Assembly (NCBI GenBank): GCA_016711225.1
Contig: JADJTK010000010.1
Coordinates: forward strand, 124,001-188,000
Direction: 5' to 3'
Source of the DNA: Opitutaceae bacterium
GTDB lineage: Bacteria > Verrucomicrobiota > Verrucomicrobiia > Opitutales > Opitutaceae
Length of the DNA stretch: 64,000 nucleotides
Positions 28,109-36,081 of this stretch are shown in pieces. A program made the position numbers and the translations under genes. Numbering within the stretch: the first letter of the stretch is position 1; every line of letters starts with the position of its first letter. Below the pieces are notes generated by a model. That model had not been told where the DNA came from and did not search any database. It saw only the letters and a list, made by a program, of their open reading frames with translations.

Positions 28109-28759
28109 TCAGCGGCCGAGTTGCGCTTCCATCTCGCTGTAGGTGACGAAGACGCAGCCCTGCCGTTTCAGCTCGGCGATGATCGCCTTCATCTGGGCGA
28201 AGGTCTCGGCGCGCCATTCGTGGAAGAGGATGACGGTGCCGTCCACGATGCCCGTGGTGGCACGGCGCAGGAGCTCGGCGGCATCCACGTCGTTCATATA
28301 GTCGCCGGAAGCGACGAGCTTGCGCGGGCTGTAGATCTTGAGTCCGGCCTTGGCGACGCTCGCCCGCACCTGATCGTCGATCGCGATGAACGGCGGCCAA
28401 TACCACACCGGCGCCACTCCCGCCGCAGCGGTGATCTTCTGCTGGCCGTCGAGTACTTCGGCGTCCACGGCTGAGGCGTCGAGCTTCTGGGGATGCAGAT
28501 GCGAGTAGGAGTGGTTCGCAATCTCGTGGCCGGCGGCGACGACTTGCTGGAGCAGGCCCGGATGTTTCTCCGCGTTCTTGCCGACCGTGCCGAAGGTCAC
28601 GTGCACCTTCTCCTCGGCGAAGAGTGCGAGCAATTTCGCCGTCTGTTCCGCATGCGGACCGTCGTCAAAGATCATGGCGACGCGGATGGGCTTGGTGTCG
28701 GCCGCAGTCAGCGAACCGAGTAGGAGGAGGGCGGCGGCGATGGTGAGACGAAGCTTCAT
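28109..28759 (-). CDS. Exported polysaccharide deacetylase (NodB domain)
   Basis: This 216-residue protein has signal peptide LRLTIAAALLLLGSLTAAD and a NodB (carbohydrate esterase 4) domain: motif 1 VAMIFDDGPHAEQT with the Asp pair, motif 2 HEIANHSYSHLHP with the two metal-binding His, motif 3 region WYWPPFIAID, and a late ILFHEWRAET segment. It probably removes acetyl groups from peptidoglycan, chitin-like or xylan substrates; sequence alone does not separate these. The typical motif-3 Arg is not obvious (PPFIA replaces RPPYG), so activity may be altered. Confidence 0.87.
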   Translation of the reverse strand: MKLRLTIAAALLLLGSLTAADTKPIRVAMIFDDGPHAEQTAKLLALFAEEKVHVTFGTVGKNAEKHPGLLQQVVAAGHEIANHSYSHLHPQKLDASAVDAEVLDGQQKITAAAGVAPVWYWPPFIAIDDQVRASVAKAGLKIYSPRKLVASGDYMNDVDAAELLRRATTGIVDGTVILFHEWRAETFAQMKAIIAELKRQGCVFVTYSEMEAQLGR

Positions 28760-28839
28760 GGGGTCGCCAAGACAAAGCTCTAGTACGGCGGAGGGGAAGG
28801 AGAAATCCGCCGCGGTCCCCGCCGCGAGCCTCGCCGGTC

Positions 28840-29787
28840 CTAGATGAAGAGGAAGACGTAGGTGGCGAAGAGGAGCGCGGCCACACCGGCGGCGGCGGCG
28901 AGCGACCAGAGCAGGTTTCGCTTCCGCGCGGCGACGGCGAAGGTCGAGATGATCACGGCCATTTGCGCACCCAGCATGCCGTAGAAGAAGCGCTGGCTGC
29001 GGGCGTGATGGCGCTCGGCACTGAGGTTGTTTTTGCGCACCTGCAACTCGTAGAGACTGGCGATCACCTGGTTGAGTCGAGCTTCCGCGTCGTAGCGTGC
29101 CGCCGCGAAGGTCAGGCGGGCCGCGATGTAGTCGCGGTTGAGCGTCCCTCCATCGTGCTGGGCGGAGAGCGGGGCGTTGAGCGCTTCGATGAGCTGGTTG
29201 ACGGGGCGGGTGAGCGTATCGAAGGCATCGCTGCGCGCTTTGGCGGCGAGCAGGGCGGAGCCCAGCGTCGGGTCGTCGATGCGGGCGATCAAGGCGGCGA
29301 TCTCCGGCTCGGGCCGCATGCCCTCGATGGCGGTCAAGGCGGCTTGCACCTCCGGGGCGATGGGGGTCGCGGCGGGAACGGGGGGCGGCTCGCCTTTCAG
29401 CAGATGCGCGAGCGAGTGCTGACCGGTCTCGGAGGCGAGGAGCGTTGTCGCCGCCGCGCCTTGTGGGCCCGCGGCGGCGGCAGCGGACCGCAGCGTGGCC
29501 GTATCGAGAGGATGTAGTGGGTTGGCTGCCTGCAAGAGGTCGAGAGTGTTGTGCTGGAGCGCGCTGCGCATCCGCTTCGCCTGGAAGAAGCTCCATTGAT
29601 CGCCCGCCTTGGACTGCTGCTGGGCGGCGAGCGAGCGGTCGTACTGGGCCTTGGTCATTTCGCTCGAGGCCAGCCCTGCCAACATGGTGGCGATCACCGT
29701 CATGACGACCGGTGTGGCGCCCAAGACCTTGCCCCAAAGTGTTGGCGGCAGGTCGGCTTTGAGGGAATCGGGCAGGTCGGTTTTCAC
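28840..29787 (-). CDS. DUF4337-type membrane protein
   Basis: The protein resembles the DUF4337 family: an N-terminal membrane helix (VVMTVIATMLAGLASSEMTK), the conserved QYDRSLAAQQQSKAGDQWSF segment with FQAKRMR, a long helical middle region, and two C-terminal membrane helices (MLGAQMAVIISTFAVAAR and LAAAAGVAALLFATYVFLF). Its function is unknown in the family. The start is uncertain: no ATG is available. GTG at 29787 (315 residues) keeps the conserved part; GTG at 29871 would add 28 residues. It is divergent from the nucleoside transporter gene. Confidence 0.72.
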   Translation of the reverse strand: MKTDLPDSLKADLPPTLWGKVLGATPVVMTVIATMLAGLASSEMTKAQYDRSLAAQQQSKAGDQWSFFQAKRMRSALQHNTLDLLQAANPLHPLDTATLRSAAAAAGPQGAAATTLLASETGQHSLAHLLKGEPPPVPAATPIAPEVQAALTAIEGMRPEPEIAALIARIDDPTLGSALLAAKARSDAFDTLTRPVNQLIEALNAPLSAQHDGGTLNRDYIAARLTFAAARYDAEARLNQVIASLYELQVRKNNLSAERHHARSQRFFYGMLGAQMAVIISTFAVAARKRNLLWSLAAAAGVAALLFATYVFLFI

Positions 29788-29965
29788 GTGGAGGAAGGGT
29801 GCAGCGGAGGAGCCTTGGTTTCTAGCGAATCCGAAGGCCTGGGGCGAACCTTCCCTGAGGGACGTGGCCACTTAAAGGTGCGTTGGGGGGCGGGGAAGTA
29901 TGCAGCAACGGCAGTTTTCCGCTTCGACTCCGGCGACGGCGCAGTCCTTGCTGGGTACAGCTCGC

Positions 29966-31321
29966 ATGACTGACGCCGCCCCTTCCCCTGCCGCTCCGCC
30001 CACGCCCTGGAGCTGGCGCCTTGCCATCGTCTCTGCGATCCTCGGGGTCGGAGGGCTCGCCTATCTGCTCCACGAGGCCATCGGGCCGCGCGGGCAGGCG
30101 GTGGCGGGAGTGGTTTGTTTTTTCGGCTTGGTCGCGGCGGCGTCGGGCAACTTGCGCGCGGTGAATTGGCGGACGATTGGCTGGGGCTTTGCGCTGCAGA
30201 TCGCGCTCGCACTGCTGGTGTTGAAGGTTCCGCTGGTGAACGAGGGGTTTAATGCGGCGAAGGTCGTCGTGCTGCGCTTCATCAGCTTCTCGGATGCCGG
30301 CGCGGAGTTCGTGTTTGGCAACCTCGCCCGGCCTGGCGACCTCGCGCTCAACCCGGGCAAGGAGTTTCTTTTCCTCTTCGCGTTCAAGGCGCTCCCGCCG
30401 ATCCTGTTCGTCTCGGCCTTTTTCACGGTGCTGTACCACTATGGTGTGTTGCAGCGGCTCGTTCAGCTGATGGCCCGAGTGATGGTGCACCTCATGCGCA
30501 CCAGCGGCGCGGAGACTCTCTCCGTCTCGGCCAACGTATTCATGGGTATGACGGAGGCTCCGTTGATCGTGAAGCCCTACCTGCCGCGGCTGACGCAGTC
30601 GGAGTTGTTTGCGCTCATGGCCAGCGGCATGGCGCACATCTCGGGCGGCATGATGGTGGTGTATATTAATTACGGCGCGGACCCGGTGGCGGTGCTGACC
30701 ACCTGCATCATGGCTTGCCCGTGCAGCCTGTATTTGGCAAAACTCTTCATGCCCGAAACCACTGTGCCCGAGACGGCCAGCACGGTGCGCATGGCGCGGG
30801 AGAAGTCACCCTATGTGAACGGCATCGACGCGATGACCGGCGGCGCGGGCGATGGCATGCGACTGGCGCTCAATGTCGCGGCGATGCTGATCGTGTTCAT
30901 CGCGTTTGTGGCGATGGCCGATGCGATAATCGGCTTTGTTTCGCCCGGCCTCTCGCTGCAGAAGATCTTCGGCTGGGCGTTCTCGCCTGCGGCCTTTCTC
31001 ATGGGTGTGGAGTTGTCGGACGTGGGCAAGGTCGGAAGCCTGCTCGGCGCGAAACTCGCCATCAACGAGCACTACGCCTTCCTCGTGATGAAAGGATGGA
31101 AGGCGACGGCGGACTTCATGACGCCGCGTTCCTACACGCTTGCGGCGTTTGCACTGACGGGCTTTGCAAACTTTGCCTCGGTCGGCATCCAGCTCGGCGG
31201 CATCGGTGCAATCGCCCCGGAGCGACGGCACGACCTGGCGCGCCTTGGGCTGCGGGCGCTGTTCGTCGGTTTCGTCGCGACGCTGCTCAATGCGGCGGTA
31301 GCCGGTGTCCTGCTGAATTGA
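29966..31321 (+). CDS. Concentrative nucleoside transporter (NupC/CNT family)
   Basis: This 451-residue inner-membrane protein has the CNT order of domains: N-terminal helices, a nucleoside-recognition/gate segment (FVSAFFTVLYHYGVLQRLVQ, SANVFMGMTEAPLIVKPYLP, MASGMAHISGGMMVVYINYG) and the C-terminal CNT region (AFSPAAFLMGVELSDVGKVG, GSLLGAKLAINEHYAFL, GFANFASVGIQLGGIGAIAP). It imports nucleosides with Na+ or H+. The ATG at 29966 was chosen because it begins a short polar segment before the first helix. It appears to be a single-gene transcript. Confidence 0.93.
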   Translation: MTDAAPSPAAPPTPWSWRLAIVSAILGVGGLAYLLHEAIGPRGQAVAGVVCFFGLVAAASGNLRAVNWRTIGWGFALQIALALLVLKVPLVNEGFNAAKVVVLRFISFSDAGAEFVFGNLARPGDLALNPGKEFLFLFAFKALPPILFVSAFFTVLYHYGVLQRLVQLMARVMVHLMRTSGAETLSVSANVFMGMTEAPLIVKPYLPRLTQSELFALMASGMAHISGGMMVVYINYGADPVAVLTTCIMACPCSLYLAKLFMPETTVPETASTVRMAREKSPYVNGIDAMTGGAGDGMRLALNVAAMLIVFIAFVAMADAIIGFVSPGLSLQKIFGWAFSPAAFLMGVELSDVGKVGSLLGAKLAINEHYAFLVMKGWKATADFMTPRSYTLAAFALTGFANFASVGIQLGGIGAIAPERRHDLARLGLRALFVGFVATLLNAAVAGVLLN

Positions 31322-31559
31322 AGGTTGGGGCGGGATGAAAGTGCGGGTGCCGCTGGCTGGGGGGACTGGGTCTACCGGTTGTGGCGCCGGCGCGCCGGGA
31401 CCACGGCTGCGGACAGGGCTGGCGGGCACCGTTCCCGCGAGCCTACTACACTGCTGACCAATCGACCCGCAGGCCCTGGTCTGGGGGCCATATGGCCGGG
31501 CCGAGATTCGAGGCGGTGAGAAGCTTCGGCACGGCGCAAGGACATGGTCGCCGTCGTTG

Positions 31560-32819
31560 CTATGGATGCTGGTGTTTTGGACGGTCCGGTCCGGCGATCT
31601 GCAGCGAGAGCAAGAACCCGAGCGCGAGCAGGCCGGCCCCGAGGGCGAAAGCGTAGCTGGCGGCTGAGGGGCCGAAACGATCTTTCAGTTGCGCGATGGC
31701 CTGCGGGCCGACCACGCCCGCGGCGGACCAGGCGGTAAGAATGGCCCCGTAGAGGACGGGCATTCGCGCGGCCCCAAAGGTATTCAGGACAAACGAGGGC
31801 ATCACTCCGAAGCCTCCCCCGTAGCAGAGCAGCACGTAGCAAACCAAGGCACCGAAGAGCCAGGGATCGCGCACCACGCTGAGCGCGGCAAAGGCCAGCA
31901 CCTGGGTGCCGAGCATCAACCGGAAGGTCGGCAGCTGACCGAGCCGGTCGGAGAGCGCGCCCCAGAACAACCGGCCGAGCCCATTGAACAGCGAACTCAC
32001 GGCGATGAGTGTGGCTCCCAGGGCGGCGAGCGCGGCGGGGGTTAGGGAGGCGTCCTGCTGGTGCCACAGATCTTGAAGTAGTGGCGACTGAAAACCGATG
32101 ATCGCGATGCCTGCGGCGATGTTGCAGAAGAACACCAGCCACATCAGGGCGAAGCGGCGGCGGTCGGAGGGGGCGGTTGGTTCCTGCTTGGCCGTATTTG
32201 ATGGCGTCGCGGGCGCCCCGGCATCCGGCGGATTGCGTAAAAACAGCGCGGCGACAAGCCCGGTGCCTCCGACGATCACGCCGGCCCCGGCGAAGACCAG
32301 CGGCAGGAGTCCGGCGAACGCGGTGAGGAGCGCCGGCGCGATGACCTTGCTCATGAGCAGCGCCCCGAAACCGAAGCCCATCACCACCATGCCGGTCACC
32401 AGGCCCTTCTTGTCGGGAAACCACTTCGCGGCGGTGGCCACCGGGGTGACGTAGCCCAAGCCGAGTCCGATACCGCCCACTACGCCGTACCCGAGCCAGA
32501 GCAGCGGGAGCGAGTGGAGCGAGAGCGCGAGGGCGGCGAGAAGGTGACCGGCACCGAAGAGCAGGCTGCCGGTGACGGCCAGAACGCGCGGACCGAAGCG
32601 GGGTAGGGCGCGCCCGCCGACCGCGGCGGCCAGGCCGAGGAAGGCGATGGCGAAGCTGAAGGTCCAAGCCACCTGCGCGTTGCTCCACCCGTAGGTGTCA
32701 GCGAGCGGCTTTTGAAAATAGCTCCAGGCGTAGACCGAACCGAGACAGAGCTGTAACAGTGTTCCCATGCCGGCAATGAGCCAGCGCGAGGAAGGCTTTT
32801 CGGAAACGCCGGATTTCAC
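31560..32819 (-). CDS. OFA-type MFS carrier (oxalate/formate antiporter family)
   Basis: This protein of about 419 residues has twelve hydrophobic helices. N-terminal SSRWLIAGMGTLLQLCLGSVYAWS, GVVGGIGLGLGYVTPVATAAKW and PDKKGLVTGMVVMGFGFGAL are typical of the OFA (OxlT-like) MFS subfamily. The start is taken as GTG at 32819, just before the family homology; the frame stays open upstream without resemblance. It lies 136 bases downstream of formate-THF ligase on the same strand, which fits transport of formate, oxalate or a related carboxylate, but substrate assignment is inference. Confidence 0.85.
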   Translation of the reverse strand: MKSGVSEKPSSRWLIAGMGTLLQLCLGSVYAWSYFQKPLADTYGWSNAQVAWTFSFAIAFLGLAAAVGGRALPRFGPRVLAVTGSLLFGAGHLLAALALSLHSLPLLWLGYGVVGGIGLGLGYVTPVATAAKWFPDKKGLVTGMVVMGFGFGALLMSKVIAPALLTAFAGLLPLVFAGAGVIVGGTGLVAALFLRNPPDAGAPATPSNTAKQEPTAPSDRRRFALMWLVFFCNIAAGIAIIGFQSPLLQDLWHQQDASLTPAALAALGATLIAVSSLFNGLGRLFWGALSDRLGQLPTFRLMLGTQVLAFAALSVVRDPWLFGALVCYVLLCYGGGFGVMPSFVLNTFGAARMPVLYGAILTAWSAAGVVGPQAIAQLKDRFGPSAASYAFALGAGLLALGFLLSLQIAGPDRPKHQHP

Positions 32820-32955
32820 GGATTGCACGGATGGGAGAGCTTCGAGTTGAGGCAGGGCCGTCCAGCGCAGGGCGGCAATACAGTGGAAGCGATCGCGATG
32901 GGCGAACGAACTGTGTCCAGCCGTGTGATCCGTGATCGGCCTGGGTGCGGAGTGC

Positions 32956-34644
32956 TCAGAACAGGCCCACGGTGTGCCCATCGGCGTCGACGTCCATCGC
33001 CTCGGCGGCGGGGACCTTGGGCAGGCCGGGCATTGTCATGATGTCGCCGGTGTACACGACGACGAAGCCCGGGCCGGCGCTGAGGCGGGCGTTGCGCAGC
33101 GGCACCGTGAAGCCCTTCGGGCGTCCGCGGAGCGTCGGTGAGGCGGAGAATGAATACTGCGTTTTCGCCATGCAGATGGGCAGGTGGCCGAAACCGGCCT
33201 CCTCGAAGGAACGCAGCTTGTCGGCGGTTGTGCCTTCGGCGACGACGTCGTCGGCGCCGTAGATCTTCTGGGCGATCAGACGGACCTTTTCCAGCAATGG
33301 AAGGTTGTCGGGATAGGTGAAATGGAGCGCGCCGTTGTGCGGTTTCGCGGTGGTCTCGACGACAAGACGGGCGAGTTCCTCGGCGCCAGCGCCGCCTTCG
33401 GAGAAATGCTTGGAGAGGGCGACGGATACGCCGACGGCGGCGCAGGCCTCGCGGATGACCTGCCACTCCTCGGGCGTGTCGCTGGCGAATACATTAATCG
33501 AGACGATCACAGGCAGGCCGAAGGCGCGCAGGTTCTCGATGTGCTTGAGCAGGTTCTCGCAGCCGGCCGCGAGGGCGGCGGTATTGGGCTTGGGGAGGTC
33601 GGCGACCTTCACGCCGCCGTGGTATTTCAGGGCGCGTACGGTGGCGACCAGCACGGCGGCGTCGGGGCGCAGGCCGGACTTGCGGCACTTGATGTTGATG
33701 AATTTCTCCGCGCCCAGGTCGGCGCCGAAGCCGGCTTCCGTGACGGTGAAGTCGGCCAGTCGCAGGCCGAGCTTGGTGGCGGTGACGGTGTTGCAGCCGT
33801 GGGCGATGTTGCCGAAGGGCCCGCCGTGGATGAGGGCCGGGTTGCCCTCAAGGGTCTGCACGAGGTTGGGCTGCACCCCGTAGCGCATGAGCACCGTCAT
33901 GGCGCCGTCGGCCTTGAGGTCGCGCGCGGTGATCAGCTTTCCGCCAGCGGACCAGGCGACAACGATGCGGCCGAGGCGTTCCTTCAGCTCCGGCAGCGTC
34001 TCCGAGAAGCAGAGCGTGGCCATGACCTCGGAGGCGGCGGTGATGTCGAAGCCGGACTCGCGTGGTATCGAATTGCCGGAGCCTCCGAGGCCGATCACCA
34101 TCTGGCGGAGGGCGCGTTCGTTCATGTCGAGCACGCGGCGCCAGAGGATGCGGCGCGGGTCGATGTCGAGCTCGTTGCCAAAGTGCAGGTGGTTGTCGAG
34201 CATCGCCGCCAGCAGGTTGTGGGAGGAGGTGACGACGTGGAAATCACCATTGAAGTGGAGGTTGATGTCCTCCATCGGTGCGACCTGGGCGAGGCCCCCG
34301 CCGGTGCCGCCGCCCTTCACGCCGAAGCACGGACCAACAGACGGCTCGCGCAGGCAGACGACGGTCTTTTTCCCGAGCCGGCTGAGGGCGTCGGTCAGGC
34401 CGATACTGGTGGTGGTCTTGCCTTCGCCTGCGGGAGTGGGGTTGATGGCGGTGACGAGGATGAGCTTTCCCTGGGGGGCAGACTCGAGGCGGCGGTAGAG
34501 ATCGAGGGAGATCTTGGCGCGGGTCTTGCCGTAAAACTCGAGATCGTCGGAGCCGATGCCGAGTTTGGCGGCGACAGCCTCAATGGGGAGGAGTTTCGTC
34601 TGCCGTGAGATTTCGATGGCGCTGCGCGGGGCGGGGGCAGTCAT
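32956..34644 (-). CDS. fhs: Formate-tetrahydrofolate ligase
   Basis: This 562-residue enzyme makes 10-formyl-THF from formate, THF and ATP and is of normal family length. Visible features are the P-loop PTPAGEGKTTTSIGL, the signatures LREPSVGPCFGVKGG and GGGLAQVAPMEDINLHF, HNLLAAMLDNH, and the C-terminal GFVVVYTGDIMTMPGLPK. The ATG at 34644 opens the conserved region; the frame is open for 27 more codons upstream without homology. It feeds one-carbon units into purine synthesis and methylation. Its neighbour downstream is the OFA-type carrier. Confidence 0.97.
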   Translation of the reverse strand: MTAPAPRSAIEISRQTKLLPIEAVAAKLGIGSDDLEFYGKTRAKISLDLYRRLESAPQGKLILVTAINPTPAGEGKTTTSIGLTDALSRLGKKTVVCLREPSVGPCFGVKGGGTGGGLAQVAPMEDINLHFNGDFHVVTSSHNLLAAMLDNHLHFGNELDIDPRRILWRRVLDMNERALRQMVIGLGGSGNSIPRESGFDITAASEVMATLCFSETLPELKERLGRIVVAWSAGGKLITARDLKADGAMTVLMRYGVQPNLVQTLEGNPALIHGGPFGNIAHGCNTVTATKLGLRLADFTVTEAGFGADLGAEKFINIKCRKSGLRPDAAVLVATVRALKYHGGVKVADLPKPNTAALAAGCENLLKHIENLRAFGLPVIVSINVFASDTPEEWQVIREACAAVGVSVALSKHFSEGGAGAEELARLVVETTAKPHNGALHFTYPDNLPLLEKVRLIAQKIYGADDVVAEGTTADKLRSFEEAGFGHLPICMAKTQYSFSASPTLRGRPKGFTVPLRNARLSAGPGFVVVYTGDIMTMPGLPKVPAAEAMDVDADGHTVGLF

Positions 34645-34962
34645 AGGGTAGGAAGGGTGCGCAGATAGTTGCGACTTGGTGACGCCAGGCAAGCGGATTG
34701 CCGCAGGCTTCGGAACTCGCGCCACTTCTTTGGCCGCCGAGGGCTAAGTCGTGATCCACGCCGGCCGGTGGGTCGGGTGATTCATCTTCGGGACTCTCCG
34801 GTCGGGAAAGAAAAAGTGCCGGAGGCTGTCAGTCGCCGCAAAGACCGCGCAAATGTCAGTAGTCGGGCGACGGCTGAGTTTGAGCGTTGCTCAGGAACTT
34901 GAAGATCCACTACCGTTCGCGAACCCCGCGCTACGATCCACCCCCTTAACGCTATTCGCCCC
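34645..34962. other. Divergent intergenic region, no gene seen
   Basis: This 318-base region between fhs (minus) and the SIMPL gene (plus) should carry both promoters. I see no convincing reading frame, RNA gene or clear promoter hexamers. Confidence 0.5.
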
Positions 34963-35679
34963 ATGAGATTCCCGATCCTGCTTCTCACGCTCGCTTCAAT
35001 GCTGTGTCCCGTCGTCGCGGCGGACGCCGACCTCCCGCATGTGGCCGTCTATGGAACGGCCACGACCCAGGTGCAGCCCGACCTGCTGCGCTGGCGGCTT
35101 TCGGTCGACCGCGTCGGTGCAGAAGTGGCGGAGGTCGCTGATGCCCACGCGGCAGACGTCGCGGCAGTGCTCGATTTCTTGAAACAGCAGGGCATTCCGG
35201 CGAAGGAGATCCAGACCGCACACATGCAACTCTCGGAACATCGGGAGTTTCGCAACCAGAGTTGGATCAAGGAGGGTTACGAAGCGTCCACCGCGGTGTC
35301 GTTTACGTCGAAGGATTTGGGCCAGTACCGCACGCTGTGGCTCGGCCTTTCCCGCCTCAAGGGAATGTCGGTGAAGGCGGCGGTGTGGGATTCATCCCGG
35401 CGAATTCCCGTCCAAAACGAGACTCGCGAGGAGGCGCTCAAGGCAGCAAAGGAAAAGGCGACTAACATGGCCGCCACGCTTGGGATGAAACTGGCCGAGC
35501 CGCTCGCGATCGTAGAGATTCCTGTGCAAAGCGATTCTTCTTCGACACACGGCGTGTACGGAAACCGGCTTAATGTTGAGTCGAGGGATGACGACGACGA
35601 GGGCGACTCGATGGTCGCCCCCGGTTCGATTGAGGTGCGAATTCGCGTTTACGTCACCTTCAGGATCGTGGCGCGGTGA
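34963..35679 (+). CDS. SIMPL-domain (DUF541) exported protein
   Basis: This 238-residue protein has signal peptide FPILLLTLASMLCPVVAAD followed by the SIMPL/DUF541 pattern: HVAVYGTATTQVQPDLLRW, a VLDFLKQQGIPAKEIQT segment, and late REEALKAAKEKATNMAATLG. An acidic stretch (RDDDDEGDS) lies before the final beta strand. SIMPL proteins such as E. coli YggE are periplasmic and oligomeric, with a poorly defined role in oxidative stress. It appears to be monocistronic. Confidence 0.9.
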   Translation: MRFPILLLTLASMLCPVVAADADLPHVAVYGTATTQVQPDLLRWRLSVDRVGAEVAEVADAHAADVAAVLDFLKQQGIPAKEIQTAHMQLSEHREFRNQSWIKEGYEASTAVSFTSKDLGQYRTLWLGLSRLKGMSVKAAVWDSSRRIPVQNETREEALKAAKEKATNMAATLGMKLAEPLAIVEIPVQSDSSSTHGVYGNRLNVESRDDDDEGDSMVAPGSIEVRIRVYVTFRIVAR

Positions 35680-35859
35680 GGCTTGTGTGCCGCTGGTGCG
35701 TCGCCGCTTCGACGCCTCTTCACCCGCGAGACGGATCTGATCTTCATGCACGTGGTGAATGACCGCAAAGAGGCTTGCCGTGATGAAAACACGGTCCGCC
35801 AAGAACCCCACGTAGCGAGGGCTCAGCGCTGAAGTGGCTCGCCTGCGCATCCGCGCGGC

Positions 35860-36050
35860 CGAGCGGGGGCCTTGGTGACCCCAATGCCGCTGTGGCGCGT
35901 AACGCCGGCAGGCCCGGTGTGAAGTGGGAGCAGGCGAAGGCCGTGCTCGGGCTGGGCTGAGCGGGAAACGGGTGGCGCACAGCCCGGCATTCTGGCGAAT
36001 GCCGCTACGGGGGGGCGGAGCCGAGTAGCAGCTTGGTGTTCCCATCGGCG
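35860..36050. repeat. Divergent repeat element, copy A (coding-tail remnant plus palindrome)
   Basis: The first half reads on the plus strand as a truncated tail NAAVARNAGRPGVKWEQ then a stop at 35960, related to the tail at 41657-41760. The second half (35946-36050), with the GGCATTCTGGCGAATGCC palindrome near 35986, is related to 42156-42261. This accounts for most of the 402-base gap between the SIMPL gene and the primase-helicase gene. Confidence 0.6.
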
Positions 36051-36081
36051 GTTGCCTGAAAGGGGCGGCGGGGCAGTTGAC

